In this document: positions 35,790-45,105 of the stretch, one piece after another
Layout: each line of letters starts with the position of its first letter
Numbering within the stretch: position 1 is the stretch's first letter
DNA from: Vibrio metschnikovii CIP 69.14
Lineage (GTDB): Bacteria > Pseudomonadota > Gammaproteobacteria > Enterobacterales > Vibrionaceae
NCBI RefSeq assembly: GCF_000176155.1
Contig: NZ_ACZO01000006.1
Coordinates: 1,426,001 to 1,490,000 of the forward strand
Length of the DNA: 64,000 nt
Reading direction: 5' to 3'
The notes under the pieces: model-generated
Database searches by the model: none
What the model was told of the DNA's origin: nothing
Seen by the model: the letters and a program-made list of their open reading frames with translations, nothing else
Program-made: the position numbers and the translations under genes

Positions 35790-36497
35790 TTAAGCTTCCA
35801 CAACTTGCCAACTAGCCAGTGAAACGGTCGGCTCTAAACTTAATCGACCAATCACCCGTTCGATGTGTGAATCGGTCCGTTGTGTTGCCATCACCGAAGA
35901 GATGACACGTACCTGAGTCTGTTTATCTTGGATTAAGGTTTCACTTTCTAGCTTTTGTAATTGCAAAGCCCCCGAAGAGACACCTTGCAATAATAAAGCT
36001 CGAACATGCGCTTCATCACTCTCTAAACAAACCACCTCTAAACGGTATTGCCACCAGCATTCCGCTTGTTGGACGGACTCGACAGGGCGATGGTTGATGA
36101 TCCTCACTAACGGGCGTAATAGGGTATTGGTGGCCAAAATAACGATCGTCACCGCAACCGCACCTGACCACTGATTGGCGCCAATCATCACTCCTATCGC
36201 GGCAGAGCACCACAAAGTAGCCGCGGTATTTAAGCCGCGAATATTGGCCCCTTCTTTCATTATTACCCCAGCACCGAGAAAGCCGATGCCTGAGACTACC
36301 TGCGCTGCCACGCGTGTTGGACTGGCATCGCCATCGACCATCATCGACATCAGAGTAAAGCTCGCCGCACCAAGGGACACTAAAGCGTTGGTCCTCAAAC
36401 CGGCCATGCGTTGATGCCATTGACGCTCAAGCCCCACCATGGCTCCCAAGCCTGCGGCTAACATGAGCGGCAGGATAAAATCAAAAATGTCCCACAT
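35790..36497 (-). CDS. MgtC/SapB-family membrane protein
   Basis: A 235-residue protein with about five N-terminal helices bearing the family signature GLERQWHQRMAGLRTNALVS and GIGFLGAGVIMKEG. A soluble C-terminal tail of about 85 residues resembles the ACT-like tail of MgtC. MgtC proteins support growth in low Mg2+ and, in pathogens, modulate the F1Fo ATP synthase; SapB-type members are less well defined. Its place between two mgtE genes argues for a Mg2+-linked role. It starts 19 bases after the upstream mgtE. Confidence 0.92.
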   Translation of the reverse strand: MWDIFDFILPLMLAAGLGAMVGLERQWHQRMAGLRTNALVSLGAASFTLMSMMVDGDASPTRVAAQVVSGIGFLGAGVIMKEGANIRGLNTAATLWCSAAIGVMIGANQWSGAVAVTIVILATNTLLRPLVRIINHRPVESVQQAECWWQYRLEVVCLESDEAHVRALLLQGVSSGALQLQKLESETLIQDKQTQVRVISSVMATQRTDSHIERVIGRLSLEPTVSLASWQVVEA

Positions 36498-36516
36498 GGC
36501 GAGCTCCTATGCCCAT

Positions 36517-37887
36517 TTATACCGTGGGCGGAAAATCCAGAATCATCGTCGCCACCGAGAAATAAATGATGACTCCCACCGCATCGGCAATCGTAGTGAT
36601 CAATGGCGCACTAGCGGAAGCAGGATCAAACTTCAGTTTGCTAAGAACAAACGGCAGTGACATACCAACGACGGAGCCAACAATCACCACAATTTGCATG
36701 GTAATTGCCACGACTAAAGCAATCTCTGGTCCACCGCGCCATAAACCAAGCATCGATACCGCGACAGCCATGGTTACGCCGAGTAGCCCTGCTATCATCA
36801 CTTCTCTACCGAGCATTTTTGCCCAATCTTTACCGATCACTTCTCCGGTAGCCAGTGCCCGAACCATCAAGGTGGCAGACTGAGACCCCGCGTTACCGCC
36901 ACTGTCGATCAACAGCGGTAAAAAGAAGACCAAGGCGACGTAGGCTTGAATGGTATCTTCAAAATGGGCGATCCCTGCGCCAGAAAAAAGGTTACCGAAC
37001 ACCAGCAAGACCAACCAAAAGACCCGTTTACGGTACATTAATCCCACTGAGGCTTCTTTTAAGTTACCCGTGAAATCGACCGCTGCCGATTTGTGCATGT
37101 GGCGATCAGCTTCTTCTTCTGCCACATCCATCGCATCATCATAAGTCACAATACCCACTAGACGATTTTGTCCATCGACTACGGGTAACGCGAGCAAATC
37201 ATATTTACTGATCGCTTGTGCTGCGACGTTTTGATCTTCATCGACTCGGACAAAAATCAACACTCGGGTCATGATCTTACCCACAGTTAAACTGGGCTCT
37301 GAAATCACCAAATCGCGTAGTGACACCGTACCTTGTAAACGCTGCTGATCATCGACCACATAAGCCTGATAGATAGTTTCGGTTTGCTTAGCAATGCTGC
37401 GCAATTTTTGCATCGCTTGCTCGACCGTATAATCGGCAGCGAGTACAGCAAAATCAGAGGTCATCACCGCACCGACACTCTCCTCTGGATAAGCAACCAG
37501 CCTTTGAATGTCAGAACGCTCCTCGCTATCCATTTGATCCAACACTTGCTGTTGCAGTTCTGGTTCCAGTTGAGTCAGTAAATCGGCTCGTTCATCGTGT
37601 GGCATAAGCTCAGTTAACTGAGTGAGTTGCTGAGCATCCATTTGCTCAGCGAGTTTTTCTTGCCACGTTAAACTGAAATAACCAAACAGAGCCACTTGCT
37701 TTTCTAATGGCAGCAACGTAAGCAATTGACATACGTCTTGTTCAGTAAATTGTCGCTCGGTTAATAGCTGTGAAAAAGCTTCAGCACAGTCAGCCAAAGG
37801 ATGTTGGTCGATAAAACGTAGCATCGCGGCTTGATTATGGCTGATGTGCAGTGCCAACAGCTCTTGAGTCATGATAGAAACAGACAT
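36517..37887 (-). CDS. mgtE: MgtE-family Mg2+ channel/transporter (copy 1)
   Basis: A 456-residue paralogue of the gene at 34136, of identical length. Same plan: N-domain, CBS pair (VGIVTYDDAMDVAEEEADR retained) and a five-helix pore with PLLIDSGGNAGSQSATLMVR. Differences are concentrated in the N-domain. One notable change in the first pore segment is IDSGGN here against IGSSGN in copy 2. The upstream CBS-protein gene ends 12 bases before the start, so the two are co-transcribed. Confidence 0.95.
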   Translation of the reverse strand: MSVSIMTQELLALHISHNQAAMLRFIDQHPLADCAEAFSQLLTERQFTEQDVCQLLTLLPLEKQVALFGYFSLTWQEKLAEQMDAQQLTQLTELMPHDERADLLTQLEPELQQQVLDQMDSEERSDIQRLVAYPEESVGAVMTSDFAVLAADYTVEQAMQKLRSIAKQTETIYQAYVVDDQQRLQGTVSLRDLVISEPSLTVGKIMTRVLIFVRVDEDQNVAAQAISKYDLLALPVVDGQNRLVGIVTYDDAMDVAEEEADRHMHKSAAVDFTGNLKEASVGLMYRKRVFWLVLLVFGNLFSGAGIAHFEDTIQAYVALVFFLPLLIDSGGNAGSQSATLMVRALATGEVIGKDWAKMLGREVMIAGLLGVTMAVAVSMLGLWRGGPEIALVVAITMQIVVIVGSVVGMSLPFVLSKLKFDPASASAPLITTIADAVGVIIYFSVATMILDFPPTV

Positions 37888-37899
37888 CGTGCTCTTCCC

Positions 37900-38406
37900 T
37901 TAGTGCTTCCAAAAACGCACAAAGCGCTTCCAGCCAGATGAAGTTTTAGCCACACCTTGATCATTAAGCTCAAGTTGATGACGAATGATCGCGCGGGCAG
38001 CGTTTAATTCCAAGACACCCACGACACGGTGGCGGCTATCCAGTATTGGTAGCACGGGCCATTGGCTTTTTCTCAGTTGTAATGCGGCAGGATAAGCTTC
38101 GCTTAAGGCGAAAGTATAATGGTTAGACCCTTGTACTAGCGCCGTGACGGGCTGGGTTTTATCAGCACATAATAAACGGCTAATAGACACCAAACCTTGG
38201 TACTCAGCGCGATCATTAATCAAAGCAATAACATGAACAGAAGAAGAAAACAGCGGGCTCGCTTTGAGCATGGTGATCACTTCTTGCACCTGCAATTGGT
38301 CACTAACACAGAAAAAATCACGCTTAGCGTGGCTCAATACTGCGCGTTGCACTGGGGTACGGGCTTTTTTTACATCAGCGATGTAATGCGTACGAAAAAC
38401 TGTCAT
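37900..38406 (-). CDS. CBS-domain protein, first gene of the Mg2+ operon
   Basis: A 168-residue soluble protein with two CBS motifs: FFCVSDQLQVQEVITMLKAS...VHVIALINDRAEYQG and an imperfect second copy ending VLPILDSRHRVVGVLEL. It lacks membrane helices, so it resembles a free-standing regulatory half of MgtE and may modulate the channel or sense nucleotide/Mg2+; that is inference. I chose the ATG at 38406 because AGGAG lies just upstream. A longer frame from 38460 would run through the leader hairpin. The ribosome-binding site is inside that hairpin. Confidence 0.82.
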   Translation of the reverse strand: MTVFRTHYIADVKKARTPVQRAVLSHAKRDFFCVSDQLQVQEVITMLKASPLFSSSVHVIALINDRAEYQGLVSISRLLCADKTQPVTALVQGSNHYTFALSEAYPAALQLRKSQWPVLPILDSRHRVVGVLELNAARAIIRHQLELNDQGVAKTSSGWKRFVRFWKH

Positions 38407-38439
38407 CTTTGTCTCTCCTGAGTTGGGCTCAGGACAAAG
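38407..38439 (-). promoter_or_regulatory. Hairpin sequestering the ribosome-binding site of the Mg2+ operon
   Basis: CTTTGTC (38407-38413) pairs with GACAAAG (38433-38439), and CTGAG (38418-38422) with CTCAG (38428-38432), leaving a small bulge. On the mRNA the AGGAG of the CBS-protein gene lies in this stem and the ATG follows at once. Translation would need the hairpin opened. The pairing is seen; the regulatory role is inferred. Confidence 0.65.
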
Positions 38440-38964
38440 AAACCTGGTGATCGCAACCACAAATTTTGCCTAAACGAAAAACGCTTAGCGCAACAATGGG
38501 TTTGCGAAGCACGACGTGTCGGCTCACAGCGTGTGAGCATCAGTCATAGGTTACGCAAAGGCAAACGTTGCCTTACTGCGCAAAGTATTAACGTATGGAA
38601 TTAACGATGGAAGGAAAGAGTTCGCTTTGCCAAGGGTAGTTACCGCCTGACAACAGCTAAAGAGAATTTAGCGACAGGCTAGCAAGAAACCGTTGGTGTT
38701 TTCGAACCATCGAAAAGACCATACTGTGATATTCGACTACTCGACGAGTCCATAGGTTTCTATTGTACCTCGATAAATTAAAAGGGATCGATTGTTGCTC
38801 GGCTTAACGCTTAAAGTATAGCGTTAAATCACATCAACCGGGTTATTTTTCGCGCTGAATATTATTGATCAACCAATTGAAAGTCAATTTAAAATTAAGC
38901 GCGAACGCATTTTTTACCATTTATCTCAAGCCAGCAACAACGGTTCTCTTGGGAGGAAGGCCAA
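38440..38964 (-). other. Long structured leader upstream of the Mg2+ operon
   Basis: No gene in about 525 bases. Several compact hairpins lie in series: GCTCACA-GCG-TGTGAGC (38522-38538), AAGGCAA-ACG-TTGCCTT (38558-38574), and GCCTG/CAGGC enclosing GCTAAA/TTTAGC (about 38645-38679). Spacing and density suggest a structured 5' UTR, possibly a metal-responsive RNA. I could not match it by eye to the M-box or another named riboswitch class. Confidence 0.5.
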
Positions 38965-39291
38965 CTAACGTAACGTCTCTTGATTGACACCGAGGTTCTC
39001 ACCTAGCCACATCACTTGCTGTTCACTATGATCATGCCAGTCATCACCAGAGACAGGATGAATCAAGACACTCAAGGGACCACGTGCATTATCCAGCCAA
39101 TCAATAAATGATTTTTGCTGTTCAGAGAAATGAATTTCAAACATCGGTTTGCGATGGGGGCCAACCAAACGCGGGACCAAAGGAAAGATGGCACTAATCT
39201 GCTCGCGGCATTCAGCAATAATGGTTTGCTGCAAAGCATAAGCGAATGGCTGCTGAGATAAATCAAAATAAACATGAGCGTGATACATCAT
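38965..39291 (-). CDS. DOPA 4,5-dioxygenase family protein
   Basis: A 108-residue single-domain protein. The family pattern is evident: YHAHVYFD (His-x-His), VGPHRKPMFEIHF and the C-terminal LIHPVSGDDWHDHSEQ. Plant and fungal relatives cleave DOPA; bacterial members are small and mostly uncharacterised, so a ring-cleavage role is only an expectation. Monocistronic, upstream of the Mg2+ cluster on the same strand. The reading starts MMYHAHV; the second ATG is equally possible. Confidence 0.85.
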   Translation of the reverse strand: MMYHAHVYFDLSQQPFAYALQQTIIAECREQISAIFPLVPRLVGPHRKPMFEIHFSEQQKSFIDWLDNARGPLSVLIHPVSGDDWHDHSEQQVMWLGENLGVNQETLR

Positions 39292-39462
39292 TTACTCCTT
39301 GGGCAAGTAGGACAAGTTCTCACTATTATACGGGGCGTAGCGATGAAACCTAGCCTGAGTTTTTCAGCAACTTGGTTAAGATTTTTGAACGATCAGATTG
39401 ATTCATCGTTACTCGCCAGTACATATCACTACAGAGTAAGCAGCCATCGCCAATCGTATCGA

Positions 39463-40368
39463 TTAATCAGCTCGATAAACTTGCCCTTTTAACCATTCAA
39501 TAAAAATCGTCGTGGTTTCCGTTTGATTATGAACAATAAAGTAATAGCCAGCGTTCGCCGCTATTGGCTCAAATGGCGTGACTAATTTGCCCTGTTCTAA
39601 TTCATTACTCAGTAGAGCCAGCCTTGCCATCGCGATACCAACGCCCGCCTCAGCCGCCGACATGGCCATGTCGGTTCGATTAAAAAAATGACCTTGATGA
39701 GTCGCCAATTCAATGCCCATTTCCGAAGCCCAATACAACCACTCATAATCTCGCGCCGCTTTTGCCCATGGCATGGCATCATGCAACAAAACGACCTCGC
39801 GCCACGCCGATGGACGACGAGCATGTGTCATTAAATCAGGATGAGCCGCCAGATAAGCCGGGCTCATAACCGGTAATAAATACTCTTCCAATAATAATTC
39901 TGCGTTGGCTTTAGAATAAGGAAACGGCCCGTAGTCAATCGCCAGATCAAAATCGCGCCGATCGCTATCCACCAATGCTCCTTCCGCGAAGGTTTGAATT
40001 TGAATATCAGGATGATGACGATAAAAGTCTTCCAGCCGGGGCACCAACCATTTAAAAGCAAATGATGGGGTGAGTTTTAAACGTATCTCACGTCGATTGG
40101 CTCGTTGGTTAAGATGCTCAATTGTACTGTCAATATCTTGCAAGCTACGTTGGACAACCACCAACAAGGTTTGTCCCGCTTCGGTCAACCGCACCCCTCG
40201 CGAGTGCCGTTCAAAAAGACTAAAACCTAATTGCGCTTCAAGCTGCAATAATTGCTGGCTAATCGCTCCCGTCGTAATGTGCAAACTTTTGGCCGCACTA
40301 CTGAAACTGGTATGATGAGCGACCTGTACAAAGGTATGTAATGCTGCAAGGTAAGTATTCTTTAACAT
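39463..40368 (-). CDS. LysR-family transcriptional regulator (GcvA/DsdC-like)
   Basis: A 301-residue regulator. The winged HTH is in AALHTFVQVAHHTSFSSAAK...ITTGAISQQL, and the effector-binding domain starts near residue 95 (LKLTPSFAFKWLVPRLEDF), a pattern of GcvA-type regulators. It is divergent from dadA across a spacer of about 100 bases, so it most likely controls D-amino-acid catabolism; this is context-based. The open frame extends upstream to 40437, but MLKNTYLAAL at 40368 has AAAGG correctly placed. Confidence 0.92.
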   Translation of the reverse strand: MLKNTYLAALHTFVQVAHHTSFSSAAKSLHITTGAISQQLLQLEAQLGFSLFERHSRGVRLTEAGQTLLVVVQRSLQDIDSTIEHLNQRANRREIRLKLTPSFAFKWLVPRLEDFYRHHPDIQIQTFAEGALVDSDRRDFDLAIDYGPFPYSKANAELLLEEYLLPVMSPAYLAAHPDLMTHARRPSAWREVVLLHDAMPWAKAARDYEWLYWASEMGIELATHQGHFFNRTDMAMSAAEAGVGIAMARLALLSNELEQGKLVTPFEPIAANAGYYFIVHNQTETTTIFIEWLKGQVYRAD

Positions 40369-40471
40369 GGTAAGAGCCTTTAGAAAAACTAAACACTGAT
40401 GATAATTTTTATCGATTGTTAACAAAAGGTAAAGCAAAGAAACTACTTACGTTGTTAATTTGGAGGTTGTC

Positions 40472-41737
40472 ATGGAAATTATTATTTTAGGTAGTGGTGT
40501 TATTGGCTTAACCAGTGCTTGGTATTTATCACAAGCAGGGCACAGTGTGACGGTTATCGATCGTCAAGCCAGAAGTGCAGAAGAAACCAGTTTTGCCAAC
40601 GCAGGGCAAGTTTCCTACGGTTATTCTTCGCCTTGGGCAGCCCCAGGTGTACCGCAAAAAGCCATCAAATGGCTACTGGAAAAACACGCACCGCTGAAAA
40701 TTAAGCCATCACTTGATCCCAAGCTACTCAATTGGACAACCCAAATGCTGGCGAACTGCCAGTTATCTCGTTATCAAATTAATAAAGCTCGCATGTTATC
40801 GATTGCTAATCATAGCCGAGAGTGTTTGATTGAGTTGAATAAAAACTACGATATTCAATATCAAGGCCGCCAAAAAGGCACCTTGCAAGTGTTTCGAAAG
40901 CAGAAACAATTGCAAGCGGTTGAAAAAGACATGCAGTTGCTGGAAGAAAGTGGCACTCGTTTCGAACTGATGGATGTCGCAGGCTGCTTGAAACAAGAGC
41001 CAGGATTAACGCCTGTTCAAGATAAACTGGTTGGTGGCCTTTATTTACCCGATGACGAAACTGGTGACTGTTATCTGTTTTGCCAACAATTAACCGAGTT
41101 AGCAAAATCGAAAGGCGTACGCTTTGAGTTTAATACTCAAGTGCAAGGCTTACTGAGCGAAGGCAATAAGATCACCGGTGTCCAAACCGATAAGGGGCTA
41201 CTTAAAGCCGATGCTTATGTGGTTGCGATGGGCAGTTACTCTCCGGCGCTGCTCAAACCATTTGGCATTGATCTCCCCGTTTATCCAGTAAAAGGATACT
41301 CATTAACCGTACCGATCCGTGACGCCGATTTTGCTCCGCAATCCACCGTGATGGATGAAACCTATAAGGTTGCCCTAACCCGTTTTGATGAACGTATTCG
41401 CGTCGCTGGAACCGCTGAATTAGCGGGCTTTGACCCTTCAATTCCCGAAGCGCGTAAAGCCACGATTGAAATGGTGGTGAAGGATCTCTTCCCTCAAGGC
41501 GGTTATTTCGAACAAGCGGAATTTTGGACTGGCTTTCGCCCAATGACTCCCGATGGTACGCCAATCATTGGCGCAACCAAGCTCGACAATCTTTATACTA
41601 ACACTGGACATGGCACATTAGGCTGGACGATGGCTTGTGGCTCAGCCAGTTTACTGGCTGATATTATCAGCCAACGTCCGAGTAAAATAAAAACCAGTGA
41701 ACTCAACGTGTCTCGCTATGGTCAGGCGGTATCATAG
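40472..41737 (+). CDS. dadA: D-amino acid dehydrogenase small subunit
   Basis: A 421-residue FAD enzyme that oxidises D-amino acids, mainly D-alanine, to 2-oxo acids and ammonia at the inner membrane. The dinucleotide fold MEIIILGSGVIGLTSAWYLS opens the protein. DRQARSAEETSFANAGQVSYG and the C-terminal FRPMTPDGTPIIG and YTNTGHGTLGWTMA are DadA signatures. GGAGG is six bases before the ATG at 40472; the frame opens slightly earlier at a TTG. Divergent LysR gene on the left, alanine symporter on the right. Confidence 0.95.
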   Translation: MEIIILGSGVIGLTSAWYLSQAGHSVTVIDRQARSAEETSFANAGQVSYGYSSPWAAPGVPQKAIKWLLEKHAPLKIKPSLDPKLLNWTTQMLANCQLSRYQINKARMLSIANHSRECLIELNKNYDIQYQGRQKGTLQVFRKQKQLQAVEKDMQLLEESGTRFELMDVAGCLKQEPGLTPVQDKLVGGLYLPDDETGDCYLFCQQLTELAKSKGVRFEFNTQVQGLLSEGNKITGVQTDKGLLKADAYVVAMGSYSPALLKPFGIDLPVYPVKGYSLTVPIRDADFAPQSTVMDETYKVALTRFDERIRVAGTAELAGFDPSIPEARKATIEMVVKDLFPQGGYFEQAEFWTGFRPMTPDGTPIIGATKLDNLYTNTGHGTLGWTMACGSASLLADIISQRPSKIKTSELNVSRYGQAVS

Positions 41738-41779
41738 GATTATGAGCGTCTAATCAATCCGTATTTTCACCTCCTCTCT

Positions 41780-41814
41780 GGCTCAACACCGTTATGGTGT
41801 ATGAGCCATTTTTG
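41780..41814 (+). terminator. Terminator after dadA
   Basis: GGCTCA and ACACC pair with GGTGT and TGAGCC around GTTAT, followed by ATTTTTG. Confidence 0.85.
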
Positions 41815-41991
41815 TTTAGCCTCTATCACCCTCGCACAATACATCACTAAAAATTAACATGTTACGACTATTTATGTGATCAAAGCCACGCAAACACACA
41901 AGAAAGAAAAAACCAGTTAACAAAATAGTTACAAGAGATTTAAGATGTGGATGCAAAACAAACACAACAATTCGTTAACAGGGAAACTTTC

Positions 41992-43398
41992 ATGCAGTCA
42001 TTTGTTGATTTTATTAATGGAATAATTTGGAGCCCAGCCCTAGTGTATTTATGTCTTGGCGCTGGTTTGTTTTACTCAATCAATACTCGCTTTGTACAAG
42101 TTCGTCATTTCACCGAAATGTGGCGCTTGTTACTGTCAGGTAAAAGCTCATCAAAAGGAATATCTTCTTTTCAGGCATTGGCGGTATCTTTATCCGGTCG
42201 AGTCGGGACAGGTAATATAGCTGGTGTCGCTGCAGCGATTGGTTTTGGTGGGCCAGGCGCAGTATTTTGGATGTGGATGGTGGCCTTTTTTGGTGCTGCC
42301 ACCGCGTATGCAGAGTCGACCTTAGCGCAAATTTATAAAGAAGAAGACAAAGATACTGGTCAGTTCCGTGGTGGACCGGCTTATTACATTGAAAAAGCCA
42401 TGGGCACCTTTAGTTTTGCGAAGATCTTTACCGGTGCATTAATCTGTATTGTGCTGGCTTTCATTATTTTCGGTGGCGTTAAGCGTATTGCTCAATTTAC
42501 TCAGTTTGTCGTTCCTTTTATGGCACTGGCTTACGTTATCCTCGCCTTTATCATCATTCTTTTAAATATCACTCAAGTTCCCGCAATCTTCGTTATGATT
42601 ATTGGTGATGCTTTCACGCCTATGGCTGGCTTTGGTGCTGCTATCGGTTGGGGGGTGATGCGTGGCGTATATTCTAATGAAGCAGGTCAAGGAACCGGTC
42701 CTCATGCTGCAGCTGCAGCGAGTGTCCAACATCCAGTGCAACAAGGGTTAGTTCAGTCATTTTCTGTCTATATTGATACTTTACTGGTTTGTTCAGCCAC
42801 TGCTTTCATGATCCTAATAACCGGCGCTTATAATGTTCACGGCGCAGAGGGGATGATACTGCAAAATTTACCAGCCGACATTGCAGCTAACAGCCCAGCC
42901 TTTACCCAAATGGCGATTGAAACCACCCTACCAGGGATTGGTAAGCCATTCGTTGCTATGGCGCTGTTCTTCTTCTCATTTACCACGATATTAGCTTATT
43001 ACTATATCGCAGAGACTAACATTGCCTACATTCGCCGTAGCTTCAAAATCAGTAGTGCTATGTTTTTACTCAAAGTGGCCATGGTTGCAGTGGTGTTCTA
43101 CGGTAGTATCAATACCGCTAACCTTGCATGGGCGCTCGGCGACGTTGGTGTAGGGCTAATGGCATGGCTCAATATTGTCGGTATTTTAATTATCTTCTTT
43201 TTGGCTAAACCGACCATCGTGGCGCTAAAAGATTATGAAGAACAACAAAAGCAAGGCGTTGAAGAATTTACTTTCAACCCCGTCAAGCTTGGCATTAAAA
43301 ATGCCACTTATTGGGAAGAGAAATACCTACGTAAAACCGGCCAAGCTCCCACAGCTGAACCTGAAGAAGGTAAAGCAACCGAGCTGCCAAGTACCTAA
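41992..43398 (+). CDS. Sodium:alanine/glycine symporter (AGCS family)
   Basis: A 468-residue membrane carrier. AGCS signatures include FQALAVSLSGRVGTGNIAGVA (about 45-65), FGGPGAVFWMWMVAFFGAATA and GVMRGVYSNEAGQGTGPHAA. These proteins bring in D- or L-alanine or glycine with Na+. Placement after dadA suggests uptake of D-alanine for oxidation, separated by a terminator so under its own promoter. The start is the ATG at 41992 with AGGGA upstream; the open frame begins at a GTG (41947). Confidence 0.94.
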   Translation: MQSFVDFINGIIWSPALVYLCLGAGLFYSINTRFVQVRHFTEMWRLLLSGKSSSKGISSFQALAVSLSGRVGTGNIAGVAAAIGFGGPGAVFWMWMVAFFGAATAYAESTLAQIYKEEDKDTGQFRGGPAYYIEKAMGTFSFAKIFTGALICIVLAFIIFGGVKRIAQFTQFVVPFMALAYVILAFIIILLNITQVPAIFVMIIGDAFTPMAGFGAAIGWGVMRGVYSNEAGQGTGPHAAAAASVQHPVQQGLVQSFSVYIDTLLVCSATAFMILITGAYNVHGAEGMILQNLPADIAANSPAFTQMAIETTLPGIGKPFVAMALFFFSFTTILAYYYIAETNIAYIRRSFKISSAMFLLKVAMVAVVFYGSINTANLAWALGDVGVGLMAWLNIVGILIIFFLAKPTIVALKDYEEQQKQGVEEFTFNPVKLGIKNATYWEEKYLRKTGQAPTAEPEEGKATELPST

Positions 43399-43455
43399 AT
43401 AATAAGGCCGCTTTGTAAACACAACTTGCTGTATATAAAAACAAAAAACAGTACC

Positions 43456-43484
43456 AAGGGTTAGCGATTGCTAACCCTTTTTTA
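43456..43484 (+). terminator. Rho-independent terminator of the symporter gene
   Basis: GGGTTAGC-GATT-GCTAACCC followed by six T. Confidence 0.92.
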
Positions 43485-43565
43485 TATTTGCATAATGCTG
43501 ATTGTAATAAAAAACGAGCGCAGGATAAACTGTGCCATAATCCGGCTTTATAAGGATTTACATGG

Positions 43566-44211
43566 ATGTTTAAAGTACTGATCACCGGCTTTGAGCCATT
43601 TGGAGAGGATAGCCTTAACCCATCACTGGCATTAATCAATGCACAACAACAACTACAACTTCCTGGCGTTGAAACGATCGGCTGTGTTCTACCCGTGGTC
43701 CGTTATCAAGCCGCTGAAACTGCGATTAAAGCCATTGAGATACATCAACCCGATTTAGTCTTGATGTTCGGGCAAGCCAGCGGACGCGCCGCCATTACAC
43801 CAGAGCGAGTAGCCATTAATCTTGATGACTACCGGGATAGCCGATAATGCCGGTCATCAACCTATCGATGAACCCATTATTCCCCATGGACCAGCGGCGT
43901 ACTTTACTACCCTGCCGGTCAAAGCCATGGTGGAGGATTTACAACAAGCGGGGATCGCCGCCGAAGTATCCCACTCGGCAGGAACCTTTGTCTGTAATCA
44001 TCTGTTTTATGCTGTGCAGCACTATTTAGCTCAACATGATATTCCGAGTGGCTTTATCCATATCCCAGCATTACCAGAACAAGTTCCAGCGACTAATCCA
44101 TCACTACCCAGCTTAGGATTAGAACCGCTCATAGCAGCCGTACGAGTCATGATTCAAACCTGTTATCACAGCAAACAAGACAGACAAATCGTCGGTGGAA
44201 GTGTGTGCTGA
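43566..44211 (+). pseudogene. pcp: Pyroglutamyl-peptidase I gene interrupted by a one-base frameshift
   Basis: Two overlapping frames together give one Pcp. The first holds MFKVLITGFEPFGEDSLNPS and the active-site Glu in ITPERVAINLDDYR. The second resumes IADNAGHQPIDEP and holds the catalytic Cys (AGTFVCNH) and His (GFIHIPALP). Comparison with E. coli Pcp (DDARIPDNAGNQP) shows the join is at 43834-43836, where GGG should be GG. The catalytic triad is split, so the gene is dead unless this is a sequencing error. The enzyme removes N-terminal pyroglutamate. Confidence 0.85.
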
Positions 44212-44227
44212 TGGTCATAAAATGCAA

Positions 44228-44249
44228 AAAGCTGGCCTGAGCCAGCTTT
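44228..44249. terminator. Terminator between pcp and satP-like gene
   Basis: AAAGCTGGC-CTGA-GCCAGCTTT. Read leftward it is followed by TTTTT, serving the acetate carrier gene. Confidence 0.85.
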
Positions 44250-44266
44250 GATGGACCATATTAGAT

Positions 44267-44860
44267 TTAAGCGCTAACCGGCTCAGTTACCACCGCCGCT
44301 TTACGCTTAGCACCAATCGGTAATACGGTTCTACCATATTCATTATTGATCACTTGCGCCATGGCAAAATAAATCGCGCTCGCACCGCAGAAAATACCTT
44401 CAAAACCAGCAATCGTACCAATCAGCTCACTACCAGTAAAATCACGGATCGCCAATAAAGCAAACAAAATCGTTAATGAACCAAACACCACTTGTTTAGC
44501 GACTGGGTAGCACAGTGAACCAATAAACATGAAGCCAGTAAAAATGCCCCACAACGTTAAATACCAGCCCATAAAATGAGCCGGGCTGGCTGGCAGTCCC
44601 ATATATGGCATCACTAATAGACCAACTAAGGTTAACCAAAATAAACCGTATGAGGTAAACGCAGTGGTACCAAAAGTATCCCCGCGTTTAAAGCACATGA
44701 TGCCAACGATCACTTGGCTCAGGCCACCATAAAAGATCCCCATAGCCAAAATCATTGAATCAATTGGGAAGAAACCAGCATTATGGATGTTAAGTAGAAT
44801 TGTTGTCATACCAAAACCCATCAAGCCAAGCGGCGCAGGGTTAGCAAGTTGCGTCGACAT
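44267..44860 (-). CDS. satP: Acetate uptake transporter (GPR1/FUN34/YaaH, SatP-like)
   Basis: A 197-residue six-helix carrier that moves acetate or succinate with protons. The family-defining motif is [14 protein letters not shown] (7-20), and the following [19 protein letters not shown] continues the classic pattern. Length matches E. coli SatP (about 190). Monocistronic, with a good terminator on its downstream side. Specificity is inferred from the family. Confidence 0.94.
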   Translation of the reverse strand: MSTQLANPAPLGLMGFGMTTILLNIHNAGFFPIDSMILAMGIFYGGLSQVIVGIMCFKRGDTFGTTAFTSYGLFWLTLVGLLVMPYMGLPASPAHFMGWYLTLWGIFTGFMFIGSLCYPVAKQVVFGSLTILFALLAIRDFTGSELIGTIAGFEGIFCGASAIYFAMAQVINNEYGRTVLPIGAKRKAAVVTEPVSA

Positions 44861-45105
44861 TCACATTACCTTCAAAAATGTTAATAAAAATTACGCGCGA
44901 AGTTTAGTGAACAAGTCGTCAAAAAGGAAAAACCATTAATGAAAACTTAGATTACATTTATACAACTTTTGTTACATTTAGCTTTCTATAGTCAAAGGGC
45001 CTGAACTATCAGAAAACCAAGGATGGATCAGACCTGATACCTTTGCTGGTCATCCGCCTATCTCAGCCCTCAATCAATACCGAGAATAACTCAGCTTAAG
45101 TTATT

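Noticed and set aside
38440..38964. M-box (ykoK) riboswitch
   Set aside because: Hairpins are present, but I could not align the conserved M-box core by eye; left as an unclassified leader.
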